From the NCBI GenBank assembly GCA_016867495.1, contig VGJL01000012.1, positions 1 to 35,900 on the forward strand: DNA of 35,900 nucleotides, in the 5' to 3' direction. The notes beneath the pieces were generated by a model. It was not told the DNA's origin, ran no database searches, and worked only from the letters and a program-made list of their open reading frames with translations. The position numbers and the translations under genes are program-made. This document shows positions 22,673 through 30,498 of the stretch, piece by piece (positions within the stretch are counted from its first letter, which is position 1; every line of letters begins with the position of its first letter). The DNA comes from Candidatus Eisenbacteria bacterium. GTDB lineage: Bacteria > Eisenbacteria > RBG-16-71-46 > CAIMUX01 > VGJL01.

Positions 22673-24040
22673 CTAACGGAAAATCGACAGGATCACCCCT
22701 GCAGCCACGACCGATCCGATCTGCCCGGCCAGGTTCGCGCCCAGGGCGTGCATCAGCAGGAAGTTGTGGGGATCCGCTTCCAGTCCCTGTCTGTTCGACA
22801 CGCGCGCCGCCATCGGGAACGCGCTGACCCCGGCCGAACCGATCAGCGGATTGACCGGATTGCCCTTCCAGAACAGGTTCATCAGCTTGGCGAAGAGCAC
22901 GCCGCCGGCCGTACCAAGCGTGAAGGCCAGCAGGCCCAGCAGGATGATGCCCAGGGTCGAGGGCAGCAGGAACTTGTCGGCCACCATCTGCATGCCGACG
23001 CCAAGCCCCAGGAAGATCGTCGCCAGGTTCATCAGTTCGTTCTGCAGGGTCTTCGACAGACGCTCGATCGCCCCCGACTCCTTGATGAAGTTGCCAAAGG
23101 CGAAGCAGCCCATCAGCGGCAAGGCCGTGGGCAGGAGCAGCACGCACAGCGCCACCAGCATCAGCGGGAACAGGACCTTTTCCAGACGGCTGACCTCGCG
23201 GACTTGGCGCATGCGGATCCGGCGTTCCGCCGGCGTGGTCAGCAGCTTCATGATCGGCGGCTGGATCACCGGGACCAACGCCATGTACGAATAGGCCGCC
23301 ACGGCGATGGACCCCAACAGTTCCGGGGCGAACTTGGAGGCTACGATGATGGAAGTCGGGCCGTCGGCCGCGCCGATGATGGCGATCGAACAGGCCTGCT
23401 TGATGCTGAACTCAAGCCCCGGCAGGGCATTCAGCGCCGCAACGCCCAGGAGGGTGCCGAAGACGCCAAACTGCGCGGCCGCGCCGAGAATGGCCACGCG
23501 CGGGTAGGCCAGCAATGGCCCGAAGTCGCAGAGCGAGCCGATTCCCATGAAGACGATCAGGGGCAACACCTCGTTCCGGATGCCGTAATCGAAGATCAGG
23601 GTCATGAACCCATGCGGCCCGCCCATGCCACCCAAGGGGACATTGACGAAGATGGTCCCAAACCCGATCGGCACGAGCAGAAGCGGCTCGAAACCCTTGA
23701 CCACCCCCAGGTAGAGCAGCACAAAACCGACCACGACCATGACGACGAACTTCCAGTTGCCGCCCGCGGTCATGTCCCAGAGACCGGTCGACCGCACAAC
23801 ACTCGTCAGGCTCCCGCCAAGCGAAACGGCCTCCGGTTGCCCGGCCGGAGCGTGATCCGGCGTCGCGTTCAGCTCGGACGTGGCGCCGACGCCAGGTTCA
23901 GCGGTTCCCGCCGCGTTCGCCGGCAGAACCAGCGCCAGCGCCATGACGGCCATCGTCAGCGTCACGGCGGCCGGCGCCTGCCAACGAATGGCGGGCCAGG
24001 GGAAGAACCAGGGGACGACAGATCGAAGGAGGTGTGGCAT
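22673..24040 (-). CDS. oadB: Sodium-translocating oxaloacetate decarboxylase, beta subunit
   Basis: 455 residues, polytopic inner-membrane subunit that decarboxylates carboxybiotin and pumps Na+. The family's key regions are present: [20 protein letters not shown] (Asp203 region), [18 protein letters not shown] (Tyr229 region) and [20 protein letters not shown] (region VIII). The first 75 residues are an extra segment with a signal-like hydrophobic stretch ending ANAAG and a low-complexity linker, longer than in typical OadB. The start is placed at ATG 24040 with GAGGGA about 10 nt upstream. A TTG at 24046 is the alternative. It follows oadA by 12 bp and is the last gene of oadGAB. The closely related beta subunits of glutaconyl- and methylmalonyl-CoA decarboxylase cannot be told apart by sequence alone, but the adjacent OadA settles it. 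Confidence 0.92.
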   Translation of the reverse strand: MPHLLRSVVPWFFPWPAIRWQAPAAVTLTMAVMALALVLPANAAGTAEPGVGATSELNATPDHAPAGQPEAVSLGGSLTSVVRSTGLWDMTAGGNWKFVVMVVVGFVLLYLGVVKGFEPLLLVPIGFGTIFVNVPLGGMGGPHGFMTLIFDYGIRNEVLPLIVFMGIGSLCDFGPLLAYPRVAILGAAAQFGVFGTLLGVAALNALPGLEFSIKQACSIAIIGAADGPTSIIVASKFAPELLGSIAVAAYSYMALVPVIQPPIMKLLTTPAERRIRMRQVREVSRLEKVLFPLMLVALCVLLLPTALPLMGCFAFGNFIKESGAIERLSKTLQNELMNLATIFLGLGVGMQMVADKFLLPSTLGIILLGLLAFTLGTAGGVLFAKLMNLFWKGNPVNPLIGSAGVSAFPMAARVSNRQGLEADPHNFLLMHALGANLAGQIGSVVAAGVILSIFR

Positions 24041-24052
24041 GGGCAAGATCCC

Positions 24053-25840
24053 TCAGGCGATTTCGGCGATTGTATCCCCGGCCTTGACCCCATCGCCCGG
24101 CTTCACCCGGTAGGTGATCCGGCCCGCTTGGGTGCTGAGGATGTTTATCTGCACCTTGAGCGCTTCCATAACGCAGATCTGCTCATCCTTGTCCACCTCC
24201 TCGCCGTCAACCGAGGCCAGGGATAGGATCGTGCCGGGCATGGGCGCCTCCACCTTGGTCACGATGCCGGCGTTGTCACCGGCTGCGGCCGCCGGCGTTC
24301 CGGCATCTGTCTGCTTCACCCGGATATGAAACGGCTGGCCGTCCACGCTGAGTTTCAAGCTGCCGTCCGGTTCGGCGATCCGGCTGACCTTGTGTTCGAC
24401 GCCATCCACCATGACGGCGAAGTGCCCGGAAGATCCGGCGCCGGCGACCGGGGCGGGAGCGGCCGCGGCCGGCGGCTCGATCCGCACCGGACCCTTGGAC
24501 CGGCCTTTGAAGAATCCGATGGCAACCTGTGGAAACATGGCATAGGTCAGGACATCCTCGCGCGTCAGCGATGTCACTTCGAGCTTCTGCTTCAGATCCT
24601 CCTCGATCTTGTCCAGCTCATTCGGGATCAGATCCGCCGGGCGGCAGGTGACCAGGGCCGGCAGGTTCAACTCCTTCAAGGCCCGCTTGACCAGCGCCTC
24701 GTTGGGCTTGCCGGGCGTCAGGCCGTACTGTCCCGCGAGCAGATTCTTTGATTCATTGCTGAGCTGGGCGTACCGGCCGAAGAGGACATTGAGCACGGCC
24801 TGCGTGCCTGTGATCTGGCTCGTGGGCGTGACCAGGGGCGGATAACCGAAATCCTTCTGTACAACAGAAATCTCCGCGAGCACCGCGTCCAGCTTGGCAA
24901 GGGCGTTGTGCTCCTTGAGCTGGCTTTCCAGGTTGGACAGCATGCCCCCTGGAACCTGCGCGACCAGGATGCGCGTGTCGGCGCCGGCGAACGAGGACTC
25001 GAACGCCCGGTACTTCTGGCGCACCTCCCGGAAGTAGGCCGCCAATTCGACCAGGGCCTTCACATTCAAGCCGGTGTCGTGCTCCGTGTCCGCCAGGATC
25101 TCGACCAACGTCTCCGTGGGCGAGTGGCTGGTCCCCATGGCCATGGAAGAGATGGCCGTGTCTACTCCTGCCGCGCCAGCCTCGACCGCCTTGACCAGAG
25201 TCGCCACGGACATGCCGGTGGTGGCATGCGAATGGATCTGGATCGGCAGGTCGACGGCGCTCCTGAGCGCCTTGACCAGTTCGCTCGCGGCATAAGGTTT
25301 CAGCAGGCCGGCCATGTCCTTGATGCAGAGCGACTCGGCTCCCATCTGCGCGAGCTCACGGGCCAGCGCAATGTAGGCCTCCAGCGTGTGGACGGGGCTG
25401 GTCGCATAGCTGATGGTGGCCTGGGCATGCCGGCCGGCCTTCTTGACGGCCCTGAACGCGGTCTGCATGTTGCGCGCGTCGTTCAGCGCGTCGAATACGC
25501 GGAAGACATCGACGCCATTGGCGGCGGCCCGCTCGATAAAGGCCTCGACGACATCATCCGCGTAGTGGCGGTAGCCCAGGAGATTCTGGCCGCGCAGCAG
25601 CATCTGCATGGGCGTCTTCGGCATGGCCGCCTTGAGCGCGCGGATCCGCTCCCAGGGGTCTTCGTTCAGGAAACGGATGCAGGAATCGAAGGTGGCGCCG
25701 CCCCAGGTCTCAAGCGACCAGAAGCCGGCGGCGTCAAGTTGCGCCGCGGCGGGGAGCATGTCGGCCGTCAGCATGCGGGTGGCAAACAGCGACTGGTGCG
25801 CGTCGCGCAGGGTCACGTCGGTGATCCGGACACGTGCCAT
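24053..25840 (-). CDS. oadA: Oxaloacetate decarboxylase, alpha subunit (biotin carrier)
   Basis: 595 residues. The N-terminal carboxyltransferase barrel has VRITDVTLRDAHQSLFATRM, a metal-binding HSHATTGMS and CIKDMAGLL, whose Lys is carbamylated in the family. The conserved PYC_OADA region follows (about 310-470), then an Ala/Pro linker and a C-terminal biotinyl domain. It transfers CO2 from oxaloacetate to biotin, and OadB completes decarboxylation to pyruvate. The biotin site reads EALKVQ (Lys562, codon 24155-24157) instead of the usual AMKM, which is unusual. The ATG at 25840 has AGGAG 9 nt upstream. An extended frame to 26143 runs over oadG and is rejected. Confidence 0.93.
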   Translation of the reverse strand: MARVRITDVTLRDAHQSLFATRMLTADMLPAAAQLDAAGFWSLETWGGATFDSCIRFLNEDPWERIRALKAAMPKTPMQMLLRGQNLLGYRHYADDVVEAFIERAAANGVDVFRVFDALNDARNMQTAFRAVKKAGRHAQATISYATSPVHTLEAYIALARELAQMGAESLCIKDMAGLLKPYAASELVKALRSAVDLPIQIHSHATTGMSVATLVKAVEAGAAGVDTAISSMAMGTSHSPTETLVEILADTEHDTGLNVKALVELAAYFREVRQKYRAFESSFAGADTRILVAQVPGGMLSNLESQLKEHNALAKLDAVLAEISVVQKDFGYPPLVTPTSQITGTQAVLNVLFGRYAQLSNESKNLLAGQYGLTPGKPNEALVKRALKELNLPALVTCRPADLIPNELDKIEEDLKQKLEVTSLTREDVLTYAMFPQVAIGFFKGRSKGPVRIEPPAAAAPAPVAGAGSSGHFAVMVDGVEHKVSRIAEPDGSLKLSVDGQPFHIRVKQTDAGTPAAAAGDNAGIVTKVEAPMPGTILSLASVDGEEVDKDEQICVMEALKVQINILSTQAGRITYRVKPGDGVKAGDTIAEIA

Positions 25841-25857
25841 AGACGGATGCTCCTGTA

Positions 25858-26082
25858 TCAGCGCCGGCCGGGCGCAGAGTGAATGGCGGCGGCAATGGCG
25901 GCTGCCAAGCGCGCTCGGCCGGCCCCGGCCTCGACTGTCTCGGGCGCGTCCGGACGGCCGGCCCGCCAGCGCCGGATCAGATAGGCGGTCAGATTCATGA
26001 ACTGGATCACGACCAGAAGGAAGAGGAACACCAGGGTCATGCCCAGGACCATGATGGTCAGCGTTTGCCTGAACAGCTCCAT
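25858..26082 (-). CDS. oadG: Oxaloacetate decarboxylase, gamma subunit
   Basis: 74 residues: MELFRQTLTIMVLGMTLVF begins a single transmembrane helix, then a short linker and the C-terminal AAAIAAAIH segment typical of OadG. This small subunit anchors OadA to OadB and helps assembly. It is the first gene of oadGAB, 17 bp upstream of oadA. The ATG at 26082 has GGGGGA 8 nt upstream. The longer start at 26124 would add a Ser-rich stretch not seen in the family. Confidence 0.88.
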   Translation of the reverse strand: MELFRQTLTIMVLGMTLVFLFLLVVIQFMNLTAYLIRRWRAGRPDAPETVEAGAGRARLAAAIAAAIHSAPGRR

Positions 26083-26114
26083 GACCGAATCCCCCGAAGA
26101 CGCACAGGACGATG

Positions 26115-26143
26115 AGAGTGACACGAAGCCGCAGTGGGATCAA
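26115..26143 (-). promoter_or_regulatory. Possible promoter of oadGAB
   Basis: On the minus strand TTGATC (26138-26143), a 17-nt spacer and CACTCT (26115-26120) give a weak sigma-70-like match 33 nt upstream of oadG. The position is right but the -10 is poor. Confidence 0.3.
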
Positions 26144-26272
26144 GCATGACTGATAGAACGCCTGCTCCTCGAGGCGCCTCTTTGCGCGAGGGCATGCTGA
26201 TCCCCGTCATCCCCTGAAGGTCGTCCTCCCCGTGTCGGAGGCCCTGGGCGTGAACTACGGGCGCGGCGACGG

Positions 26273-27466
26273 TCAGCCGTCGCGGAGGCGAACGAAGGCG
26301 CGCCGGAGTGCCGGGGGCAGGAAGTCCCGTGGGGCGAGGAGCCTCGGATCGAGCCGACCGGAGCCAGCGCGCCGCAGGGGTCCGCGGCCCAGCTTCGCAA
26401 AGAGCGCCTCGTAGCGATTCCCCATCGCGGCCTGGGAGTACTCCTCGCTCGCCCAGGCGCGCGCGGCGCGAGAAAGATCTGCCCACCGTGCTCGGTTGCG
26501 GGCGAGCCTAATGACCGCGTCTATGTATGCGCGCGGCTCACGCGTCGGCATGAGGAGGCCGGTCTCCCCGTCTCGCACCGCCCGGCGGGTCGACCCCGCG
26601 AGGCGCGTGGCCAAGGGGATGCAGCCTGCCGCCTGAGCCTCGAGGAGAACAAGCGGCAGCCCCTCCGACTCGGTAGGAAGCAAGAGAGCATGCGCCTCCT
26701 GGAACAGGCGGGTGACGACCTGGGGTTCACACGAGCCTAGGAGCGAGAAGCAAGGCACCGCAGCCTCCGCGGCAAGCTGCGCTCGCATCGGCCCGTCGCC
26801 CGCCACACGTAGCCGACAGTCCAAGCCCGCCCCGGCCAGGCCACGCGCGATCGCCGGCAAGAGCTCGACCCCCTTCCCCTCGTCCAGTCGACCCACATAG
26901 AGGAGCTCGAACCGAGCGGCGTCGTCTCGAGGATCGGGATCTTGGGGCGCCGGCGGTAGCGGTACCCCGTGTGCGATCAGCTCGAGCGGCACCTGCGGTG
27001 CACGCCGCACGATGCCCGCGGCGACCACGGGGCTGGGCGCCAGCACCATGGTGCACTCTGCGAGATTGGTGAGCGCGAGGCGATAAACCCACTCGTTGTC
27101 GCCGTGAACAAAGGGCAGGACATGAGTCGCCGACGGCAGGAGCCCGAGTGCGAGCTGCGCGTGACGCGCGTGGTTCAGGATGACGACATCGGGAGCAAGA
27201 TCGCGCATCTCCTGCGCGACCAGATGCACGTGTGCGCGGCCGCTCCGCTTCTCGATTCCTTCGACCAGGCGAATCTCGTAGCGCCCCGCTAGGGCCAAGT
27301 TGAACCACGCGCCAGGCGATTCCGTGAGGAAGATCACGATCTGGTGACCCCGCGCGTCGAGCTCCGCCGCGAGATTCAGAATGTAGCTGCCGATGCCGCC
27401 GGGACGAAGCTGCGCCGCCACCAGCAGCACGCGGTACTGTCGATCGGTCCCGCGTCCCAAGCGCAT
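26273..27466 (-). CDS. GT4-family glycosyltransferase
   Basis: 397 residues with two Rossmann-like halves of a GT-B enzyme. The N-half opens YRVLLVAAQLRPGGIGSYI and includes the glycine-rich acceptor loop. The C-half has FELLYVGRLDEGKGVELLPA and the EX7E donor-site motif in ESEGLPLVLLEAQAAG. It would add a sugar from a nucleotide donor on the cytosolic face, for example in surface-polysaccharide synthesis. No other polysaccharide genes flank it. The ATG at 27466 is preceded by GGAGGAG with little spacing. ATG 27499 is the alternative and adds 11 residues. A TATACT (minus strand, 27520-27525) upstream may be the -10. The open frame further upstream to 27892 looks non-coding. Confidence 0.85.
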   Translation of the reverse strand: MRLGRGTDRQYRVLLVAAQLRPGGIGSYILNLAAELDARGHQIVIFLTESPGAWFNLALAGRYEIRLVEGIEKRSGRAHVHLVAQEMRDLAPDVVILNHARHAQLALGLLPSATHVLPFVHGDNEWVYRLALTNLAECTMVLAPSPVVAAGIVRRAPQVPLELIAHGVPLPPAPQDPDPRDDAARFELLYVGRLDEGKGVELLPAIARGLAGAGLDCRLRVAGDGPMRAQLAAEAAVPCFSLLGSCEPQVVTRLFQEAHALLLPTESEGLPLVLLEAQAAGCIPLATRLAGSTRRAVRDGETGLLMPTREPRAYIDAVIRLARNRARWADLSRAARAWASEEYSQAAMGNRYEALFAKLGRGPLRRAGSGRLDPRLLAPRDFLPPALRRAFVRLRDG

Positions 27467-27519
27467 CTCCTCCGCAGGTCCTACAGCTCTCGCTCTCATG
27501 CAAGCGGATGACGGAGCAC

Positions 27520-27525
27520 AGTATA
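27520..27525 (-). promoter_or_regulatory. -10 element upstream of the GT4 gene
   Basis: TATACT on the minus strand, 21 nt upstream of ATG 27499 and 54 nt upstream of ATG 27466. No convincing -35 is present. Confidence 0.3.
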
Positions 27526-27683
27526 TCTCGTCACTCTTCGGCTGCCCGCGAGCGATTCTACTGACCCCTGGAGAAGTGCTCAAGATCCGGGTCCGGAGCT
27601 TCCCCAAGAACCCACATCGACTATGGTCGCGCCCGGTTGGACGCGGCCACACGGCGGTAGTGGCCCCAAGAGGCGGGGAGCAT

Positions 27684-27722
27684 CTGGTTCCGCACCCTGG
27701 TTCCTTGCCCTGGTTCCTTGAC
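27684..27722. repeat. 13-bp tandem repeat, three copies
   Basis: CTGGTTCCGCACC (27684-27696), CTGGTTCCTTGCC (27697-27709) and CTGGTTCCTTGAC (27710-27722) stand in tandem in the 326-bp gap between the GT4 gene and the MGMT gene. Nothing else definite is seen in that gap apart from the GT4 -10 element. Confidence 0.75.
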
Positions 27723-27825
27723 CCTGAAGAATGGGTTTGGTCTTCTCGGACTCCCTGCGGTGTAATCGGTGGCGCGCTGACCGGTACGCATTCGGGAGCG
27801 GTGTTCTTGGCGACGCCAAACTCGG

Positions 27826-28500
27826 ATGAGGATCGTCGGAAGCACAGGGGGGGGAGTGATCTCCATCTGGATCGAGAAGTGGCGGGGAACATGGTTCGGG
27901 GTCGCCTATCACGGCGAGCGGCTCGTAGCGACCGCGACAGGCCAGGATCGCAAGGACGCGGCTCGATGCGTGCGGGGGTCTTTGCCTCGCGGCCGGGAGG
28001 CCGAAGTCGTTCGGGAGGGCTCCGCGTACGCGCGCGAGGTCGTTCGCATGCTCGCCCGCCTCGAGGCCGGAGAGGAGGAGGCGCCTTTCTTTGAGCTCTG
28101 CCCCGACTGCGTGCGAGAGCCGCTCGTCTCGATCGCCCGGGCCGCAGCGGCGATTCCGCGAGGATTCGTCGCGACCTATGGAGGCATCGCCGCAGCGGCC
28201 GGCACCGAGGCGCGGGTCGTAGGCGGCGTGATGGCGAAGAATCCTCTCTACCCGATCATCCCCTGCCACCGCGTCGTGGGCGCCGATCTCTCTCTGATCG
28301 GCTACACCGGGAGTCGGGATCCGCATGCGCTTCGCTCAAAGCTCGATCGCCTGCGCCGCGAGGCGCGTGGACATAAGGAGACTCGGTCCGTCACGACGCC
28401 GCTCGGGACCGCGCCCCTCGTGGTCTATCCTGTCGAGCAGGTCATCCAGCGCGCGGCCGGCGGCGGTTTGGACGAGGGGGCGCAGCAGTCCCTCTGGTGA
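27826..28500 (+). CDS. Methylated-DNA--protein-cysteine methyltransferase family protein
   Basis: 224 residues. The C-terminal MGMT domain has AAIPRGFVATYGGIAAAAG and the active-site IIPCHRVVGAD, whose Cys (codon 28264-28266) accepts the alkyl group from O6-alkylguanine in a one-turnover repair reaction. The N-terminal domain is less conserved (SIWIEKWRGTWFGVAYHGER). After the MGMT domain a 40-residue tail (from HKETRSVTTPLG) has no counterpart in typical Ogt/MGMT. No ribosome-binding site is obvious at ATG 27826. A GTG at 27856 follows a G-run and is an alternative. Similar MGMT-fold proteins without repair activity (ATL) lack the Cys, which is present here. Confidence 0.85.
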   Translation: MRIVGSTGGGVISIWIEKWRGTWFGVAYHGERLVATATGQDRKDAARCVRGSLPRGREAEVVREGSAYAREVVRMLARLEAGEEEAPFFELCPDCVREPLVSIARAAAAIPRGFVATYGGIAAAAGTEARVVGGVMAKNPLYPIIPCHRVVGADLSLIGYTGSRDPHALRSKLDRLRREARGHKETRSVTTPLGTAPLVVYPVEQVIQRAAGGGLDEGAQQSLW

Positions 28501-29860
28501 GGGAGCCGCCCTCCCCGGCGATCACTGCGCGACCGGGACGGCGACGGCTCGTTGTAGAGCGCCATCCACTCCTGGTAGTATCGAGGCGGCCTTCAAGGAT
28601 GAGGCCGCCGTATCCCATTCCTGCATAGAGCGGCCGAACAGGGCGTCGACCGGGACGCAGGCGGGACGATCCATCACCGAGATCAACAGACACCACCGCG
28701 AGGTCCGGACGATCCTTCGAAGACGGGATCTGGTCGATCCCTTCTTCGTCGGGAAGTTCTCGTTTTCGCCCTACCACGCCTGCGCCCACGGCTGCCTCTA
28801 CTGCGACGGCCGCGCTGAGCGGTACTACGTGGAGGGAGAGTTCGACAAGGACATCGTTGTCCGGATCAATGCGCCGGCCCTGCTCGACACGGAACTGGCG
28901 AAACTCAGGGAGCGCGGCATCGTCTTCATCGGTTCGGGCGTCAGCGACGCCTATCAGCCTCCCGAGCGGGATGAGCTCTTGATGCAGGCCTGCGCCGTCG
29001 TGCTCGAGCGGCGGTCGATGCCGGTCACGCTGCTCACCAAGTCCGCATTGGCGCTGCGCGATATCGACACATGGACGAGGCTGAACGCCAAAGCCGGCGT
29101 CTTGATGATGATGTCGATCACAACCTTGGACGATCGACTCCGCGAGATCTTCGAGCCGACAGCGAGTCCCGTGAACGAACGGCTGGCAACCCTTGCGGAG
29201 TTCAAGGCGCGGGGAATCCCGATCGGCGTCGCCGCGATGCCGCTTCTTCCATTCCTGGCCGATTCCGAGTCTGATCTCACGATGCTCGCGACCGAGCTGC
29301 GACGGATCGGCGTTGACTTCGTCCTGCCGGGCGGGCTCACTCTGCGTCCCGGCCGGCAGAAGGCCGTGTTCTTCGAAACCCTGAGCCGCTCCTATCCCGA
29401 GTTGGCGGGAAGCTACGCCGAACTCTACGCCGAGGACCGCGCATCGGGAGCGCCCTTGTCAGACTATGCCCGGCGGTTCCGCCGGAGGGTAGCTTCGGCG
29501 TTCCGGAGCGCTTCCTTGCCGACGTTGGTCCCGCACCGCCTCTATCGTGATCGGCTTCCCACATACGATGAGGTCCATGTCCTCCTTCATCAGATGTGCG
29601 ATCTCTATCAAGACCGCCCCGTTGCGGTAGGGAGGCTTCGTGCCGCGCTGGGGCGGTACACGGCCTGGCTCCAGGAGAGGAAGACGGTCTTCAACCGTAG
29701 GCGAAGACTCCGGCAAAGCGACATCGAAGCCGAGCTCCGGGGGCTGGCGGAAGGTCGCGGCCTCGCAAGCCTCCTCGACAACGAGAGGCTCTCCGCCTTC
29801 CTCCGTCAGGTGATCGTCGATCGGAGCGTGTTCGATCCGCTGGAGCGGGAGCTTCTCTAG
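28325..29860 (+). CDS. Radical SAM protein, spore-photoproduct-lyase-like group
   Basis: The conserved part starts near 28676 (ITEINRHHREVRTILRRRDL), continues through the CxxxCxxC cluster motif in PYHACAHGCLYC (Cys codons at 28781, 28793 and 28802), which binds a 4Fe-4S cluster and SAM, and runs to residue 511. It includes IVFIGSGVSDAYQPPER, PVTLLTKSALALRDID and GGLTLRPGRQK. It resembles SplB-like radical SAM proteins of unknown substrate, and a DNA repair role would fit the MGMT neighbour. The start is a problem: no ATG, GTG or TTG is found in frame between 28500 and 28780, so the frame formally opens at 28325 inside the MGMT gene. A non-standard start or a sequence error near 28670 is likely. 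Confidence 0.8.
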   Translation: MRFAQSSIACAARRVDIRRLGPSRRRSGPRPSWSILSSRSSSARPAAVWTRGRSSPSGEGAALPGDHCATGTATARCRAPSTPGSIEAAFKDEAAVSHSCIERPNRASTGTQAGRSITEINRHHREVRTILRRRDLVDPFFVGKFSFSPYHACAHGCLYCDGRAERYYVEGEFDKDIVVRINAPALLDTELAKLRERGIVFIGSGVSDAYQPPERDELLMQACAVVLERRSMPVTLLTKSALALRDIDTWTRLNAKAGVLMMMSITTLDDRLREIFEPTASPVNERLATLAEFKARGIPIGVAAMPLLPFLADSESDLTMLATELRRIGVDFVLPGGLTLRPGRQKAVFFETLSRSYPELAGSYAELYAEDRASGAPLSDYARRFRRRVASAFRSASLPTLVPHRLYRDRLPTYDEVHVLLHQMCDLYQDRPVAVGRLRAALGRYTAWLQERKTVFNRRRRLRQSDIEAELRGLAEGRGLASLLDNERLSAFLRQVIVDRSVFDPLERELL

Positions 29861-30498
29861 TGGGCGTCTCGGCACATTCCCAGTCCCAAGCTTGGACCTC
29901 AGCCATGCCTTCCGTCTTCGTCTCCTCGTACTAGCGAACTACAACCAGACGACGATCCACGACCGGCTGCGTTTGACTGCCGGGCGCCACGAAGCCCCGC
30001 CGCGACCGGTCCGCGGACGGAGCTGCCCGCGAAACGCCTCCATCGCAGGAGCAGGTTTCCCCGACAACGGGAGGCCGATCAGTGACGTCCGTCACAGAAG
30101 CCGCCACTTTCCTTCCCCCCCGGACGATAGGCAGCAGCGACGGCGGATGTCCGCGACTCGGGCAAGATTCTCAGGATCCGCTGACGGCCGCGGCAGCCTG
30201 GAAGGAAGGCGGGGACGTTCTCAGGCGACCGGTGGAACGGCAACGATGATGGCGGCCGCCCCGGACTCTCCGGCGGGCCGACGGTCTTCGGCGATTCGGC
30301 CTTCCCGCCCTCTCGCGGCGCGGCCCGCCCGCCACTCGGCAGATCGCAGGTGCCGACAGGCGCGGTTCCCTGTATCCTCTAAGGCGGCCCGCCGGGGCCC
30401 TCGCACTCCGCCGCTCGGGGCGTGATGGTCGGGCGCCGGAGTGGCGGGCTCGCCCGCGAACCGGAACCGTGAGGAGGGGGAGGAGGAGAGGAGGAGGA
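29861..30498. other. Long gene-free interval before malic enzyme
   Basis: 638 bp without a convincing gene. The 177-codon plus-strand frame from 29892 is Arg/Pro/Ser-rich and looks non-coding. Visible items are a CRP-like palindrome (30081-30096), a 17-nt near-palindrome CCGCGACCGGTCCGCGG (30000-30016) and TATCCT (30372-30377) as a weak -10 candidate. A Gly/Arg-type GC-rich leader ends in a long purine-rich GGAGG tract before the malic enzyme start. Confidence 0.5.
30081..30096. promoter_or_regulatory. CRP/FNR-family-like operator
   Basis: AGTGACGTCCGTCACA differs from the CRP consensus TGTGA-N6-TCACA at one position, and the half-sites GTGACG/CGTCAC are perfect inverted repeats. It is 400 bp upstream of the malic enzyme start, so which transcript it would control is unclear. 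Confidence 0.35.

Noticed and set aside
22211-24226. 671-codon plus-strand frame opposite oadB
   Set aside because: Low-complexity Arg/Gln/His/Asp composition, antisense to a well-conserved gene, no recognisable domain.
27684-27722. CRISPR-like repeats
   Set aside because: Units are 13 bp in direct tandem with no spacers and no cas genes nearby.
27500-27892. Extended N-terminus of the GT4 glycosyltransferase
   Set aside because: The upstream part is low-complexity, covers the tandem repeat and overlaps the MGMT gene start; the conserved fold begins just after ATG 27466.
29892-30425. 177-codon frame before malic enzyme
   Set aside because: Arg/Pro/Ser-rich with no ribosome-binding site or family match; treated as non-coding.
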